Notes under the pieces: generated by a model
What the model was told of the DNA's origin: nothing
The model's database searches: none
The model's input: only the letters and a program-made list of their open reading frames with translations
Part shown: in pieces, positions 25,410 to 27,313 of the stretch
Numbering within the stretch: position 1 is the first letter of the stretch
Layout: every line of letters starts with the position of its first letter
IMG/VR virus record: IMGVR_UViG_3300042883_000687
Span: 1-27,313 of that record
Source: a virus
DNA: 27,313 nucleotides
Strand: one strand, 5' to 3'
Made by a program: the position numbers and the translations under genes

Positions 25410-25760
25410 ATGGACGACCGTTTACAAACTGCATTGGATTTTTCCAAGTATCGCCAAACACTTGCAATACAAAGAAGGCTTTTAAAAGAAAAACTACAAG
25501 CTAAATTAACCTATGGTGCCGGCGGCGGCATTTTTCATATCGACCACTCTTTAATTTCTTTTGTTCAATTATGTATTGATCAGGGTAGAGTGTCTGGTAT
25601 CCCATTAATTGATGCCAACGAAAATCCTGTACTCATTGACGACTTAGTAAAATTTCGAGATGAAATTTTTGACAGATATTTTTCAGCCAGCTTTGAATAT
25701 ATGAGCGAATATGAAAAAATTAAAAAAAGTAGAACAGTTGAAAAATTAGTAGATTTATGA
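25410..25760 (+). CDS. Small conserved phage protein of unknown function (116 aa)
   Basis: The sequence begins MDDRLQTALDFSKYRQTLAI, continues with a basic helical stretch (QRRLLKEKLQAKLTYGAGGG), then HSLISFVQLCIDQG, PLIDANENPVLIDD, and ends in an acidic/basic helix with FDRYFSASFEYMSEYEK. I recall small proteins of this type in aquatic T4-like phages near fibre genes, with no assigned function. The ATG at 25404 is in frame, but GAGG directly abuts it. ATG 25410 gives six-base spacing and is chosen. The stop overlaps the next ATG as ATGA (25757-25760), so it is translationally coupled to a glycosyltransferase-like gene. It could be an accessory or chaperone-like factor for the neighbouring products. 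That is inferred from context only. Confidence 0.75.
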   Translation: MDDRLQTALDFSKYRQTLAIQRRLLKEKLQAKLTYGAGGGIFHIDHSLISFVQLCIDQGRVSGIPLIDANENPVLIDDLVKFRDEIFDRYFSASFEYMSEYEKIKKSRTVEKLVDL

Positions 25761-26614
25761 AAAACGGAATATTAATATTTGCACATAATAGCAGAGATAT
25801 TGATTATGCCTTAATGTCGTTGATATCTGCAAAATTTGCAAAAACAAACTTGCAAGTCCCAGTGTCGTTGGTAGTTGATAAGTCTACAGTAGAATGGATG
25901 CAGACTTCCTATATCTATAATCTTTCTCAAGAAATTTTTGATAAAATTATAGAAATTGAAAAACCTGTTACTCAAAATATTCGAGTACTGAACGATGGAT
26001 ACACTTCTAAAACCGTTCCTTTTGTAAATTCAAATAGAGCTTCAGTTTGGGATCTTACACCATATCACAGAACATTGTTAATAGATAGTGATTTTTTAAT
26101 TATGTCAGATAGATTAAATCAATACTGGGATGCTAATACTGATGTGATGTTATCTCCATCTATGCAAGATGTTAGAGGAGATAGAAAAGGTATTTTAGAT
26201 TCTTGGGTTTCTGAAACTGGAATTCCGCTATACTGGGCAACCACAGTGATGTTTACTAAAAATAATGAATCTAAAATATTTTTTGATCTAGTAGATGTTA
26301 TTCGCACAAATTATAATTATTTTGCAGATTTGTTTAGATTTAATCCTAAACAATATAGAAATGACATTGCTTTTAGCATAGCAAAACATATGCTTAATGG
26401 ATTTGACACAGGAGCTGAAAATCTCCCTCCAATATTAACACTGTTAGATAAAGATCTAATTCATTCTGTTAGTAACAATCAATTGCGTGTTTACCTAAAT
26501 GACAGTATGAGCGAAGACCACGTAGTCATTGCATCTATTAAAGATTTGGATGTTCATGTAATGAATAAACAAAGCATAATCAGAAATGCAAAAGAATTTT
26601 TGGAGATACTATGA
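25757..26614 (+). CDS. Glycosyltransferase-like protein, GT-A fold type (285 aa)
   Basis: The N-terminus (GILIFAHNSRDIDYALMSL, then VPVSLVVDKSTVEWM) has the alternating beta/alpha pattern of nucleotide-sugar-binding GT-A enzymes. Residues 94-113 read RASVWDLTPYHRTLLIDSDF and include D110-S111-D112, a DxD-type metal/nucleotide-sugar motif preceded by a hydrophobic strand and the usual TPY turn. A later part has WATTVMFTKN and QYRNDIAFSIAKHMLNG, resembling the acceptor side of GT8-like enzymes. No signal peptide or membrane helix is seen, so it should act in the cytoplasm of the infected cell. It overlaps the genes before and after by four bases (ATGA), and no clear ribosome site is seen. The substrate is unknown: virion protein, fibre or host glycan are all possible. 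The function is inferred from the motif and fold pattern. Confidence 0.68.
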   Translation: MKNGILIFAHNSRDIDYALMSLISAKFAKTNLQVPVSLVVDKSTVEWMQTSYIYNLSQEIFDKIIEIEKPVTQNIRVLNDGYTSKTVPFVNSNRASVWDLTPYHRTLLIDSDFLIMSDRLNQYWDANTDVMLSPSMQDVRGDRKGILDSWVSETGIPLYWATTVMFTKNNESKIFFDLVDVIRTNYNYFADLFRFNPKQYRNDIAFSIAKHMLNGFDTGAENLPPILTLLDKDLIHSVSNNQLRVYLNDSMSEDHVVIASIKDLDVHVMNKQSIIRNAKEFLEIL

Positions 26615-27313
26615 CTTTTGGATACCTCATTGTAGTTTCTAAAAACGATTCAGTTGACTATTTAAAATTAGCCTACGCTCTAGCACTAAGTATTAAAAAT
26701 ACTCAACCAAAAGGATTTGATAAAGTAGCGTTGGTAACTGATAATATTGAAGACGTTAAAAAATTAAAAAGTTCTTGGGTGTTTAACGAAATTATTGAAT
26801 GGAATCAAGAAACTTTTTGGGACGGTCGAAGTTGGATGGATAAATTGAGCCCGTGGGATCATACCATATGCTTAGATGCAGACATGTTGTTTTTTAGAGA
26901 CTACAGTCATTGGGTTAAATACTTTATTGAGAACTCTGAATTATATATTCCCAACAAGGCATATACTTATCGCGGAGAGACTGTAAAAGATTCATATTAT
27001 AGAAAAACATTCGAACATAACGATCTCCCCAATTTATATTCTTTTTACACATTCTTTAAAAAAGATTCTAAACTATCCGAAGAATTTTTTTCATTAGGTA
27101 GACATATTTTAAAAAATCCCAATGAATTTAAAAATTTATTCTTAGGGAATTATATTCCAAAAGTAGTAGGTACTGACGAAGCATTTAGTTTAGCTACAAA
27201 AATTTTAGACATTCAAGATGATATCAGCTATAATTTAGAATTTCCTAGAGTAGTACATCTAAAACCAATGATACAAAATTGGCCTTGGCCTGCTGACAAA
27301 GTCTCTGATCATG
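26611..27313 (+). CDS. Second glycosyltransferase-like protein, GT-A fold type (3' end outside window)
   Basis: The frame from ATG 26611 is open for 234 codons and runs off the window, so the C-terminus is missing. The start MTFGYLIVVSKNDSVDYLKL, followed by KVALVTDNIEDV, matches the layout of the preceding protein. Residues 73-97 include WMDKLSPWDHTICLDADMLF, with D89-A90-D91 as the DxD-type motif. Later come SFYTFFKKDSKLSEEFF, GTDEAFSLATKI and VVHLKPMIQNWPWP. The TDEA and His-Lys elements fit GT-A enzymes of the GT8/glycogenin-like kind. The ATGA overlap with the upstream stop and GGAG at 26602-26605 show efficient coupled translation. It is probably a diverged paralogue of the gene before, acting on the same or a consecutive sugar. 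The substrate is unknown. Confidence 0.7.
   Translation, partial: MTFGYLIVVSKNDSVDYLKLAYALALSIKNTQPKGFDKVALVTDNIEDVKKLKSSWVFNEIIEWNQETFWDGRSWMDKLSPWDHTICLDADMLFFRDYSHWVKYFIENSELYIPNKAYTYRGETVKDSYYRKTFEHNDLPNLYSFYTFFKKDSKLSEEFFSLGRHILKNPNEFKNLFLGNYIPKVVGTDEAFSLATKILDIQDDISYNLEFPRVVHLKPMIQNWPWPADKVSDH

Overview
The window is a dense, AT-rich block of late structural genes from a tailed phage. All genes lie on the + strand, most are separated by only a few bases or overlap, and no host-type, tRNA, integrase or CRISPR sequence is visible. Three things point to a T4-like myovirus, most likely aquatic. The first gene is the 3' end of a gp6-type baseplate wedge protein. Two exact copies of the T4 late-promoter box TATAAATA precede late genes. 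The fibre genes carry the N-terminal family and modules that I associate with T4-like marine phages (cyanophages and pelagiphages). The host cannot be named from this sequence.

Layout. Bases 1-596 hold the end of the gp6-like gene. Bases 601-15267 are one uninterrupted reading frame for a 4888-residue virion protein in the position that gene 7 holds in T4. It combines conserved baseplate-type segments with an FG-GAP-like beta-propeller (about 7.1-9.7 kb), inserted aromatic sugar-binding-like modules, and repeated beta modules in its last quarter. Bases 15275-15937 encode a 220-residue conserved virion-type protein. Bases 15941-23488 encode four paralogous fibre or adhesin proteins that share an N-terminal attachment domain but have different C-terminal tips: one tail-collar tip, one unrelated tip, and two carrying a tip resembling self-cleaving tail-fibre ends. 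Bases 23498-25353 encode two tandemly duplicated proteins of about 300 residues and unknown function. Bases 25410-25760 encode a small conserved phage protein, followed by two genes joined by ATGA overlaps (25757-26614 and 26611 to the window end) that look like GT-A-fold glycosyltransferases. The second of these is cut by the window end.

How it fits together. The gp6-like protein and the giant protein would build the baseplate wedge and periphery. The fibre paralogues would form the adsorption apparatus, probably with interchangeable tips. The glycosyltransferase pair could decorate virion proteins or host surface glycans. The intergenic gaps carry a recurring regulatory design: late-promoter-like boxes sit inside or beside hairpins whose right arm covers the Shine-Dalgarno sequence (before 21740 and 24448, and more weakly before 19884). 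This resembles the T4 e, soc and I-TevI arrangement, in which read-through transcripts are translationally shut while transcripts starting at the late promoter are open. It is the most interesting regulatory signal here. Other points worth following are the giant propeller-containing protein, the tip-swapping fibre family and the coupled glycosyltransferases.
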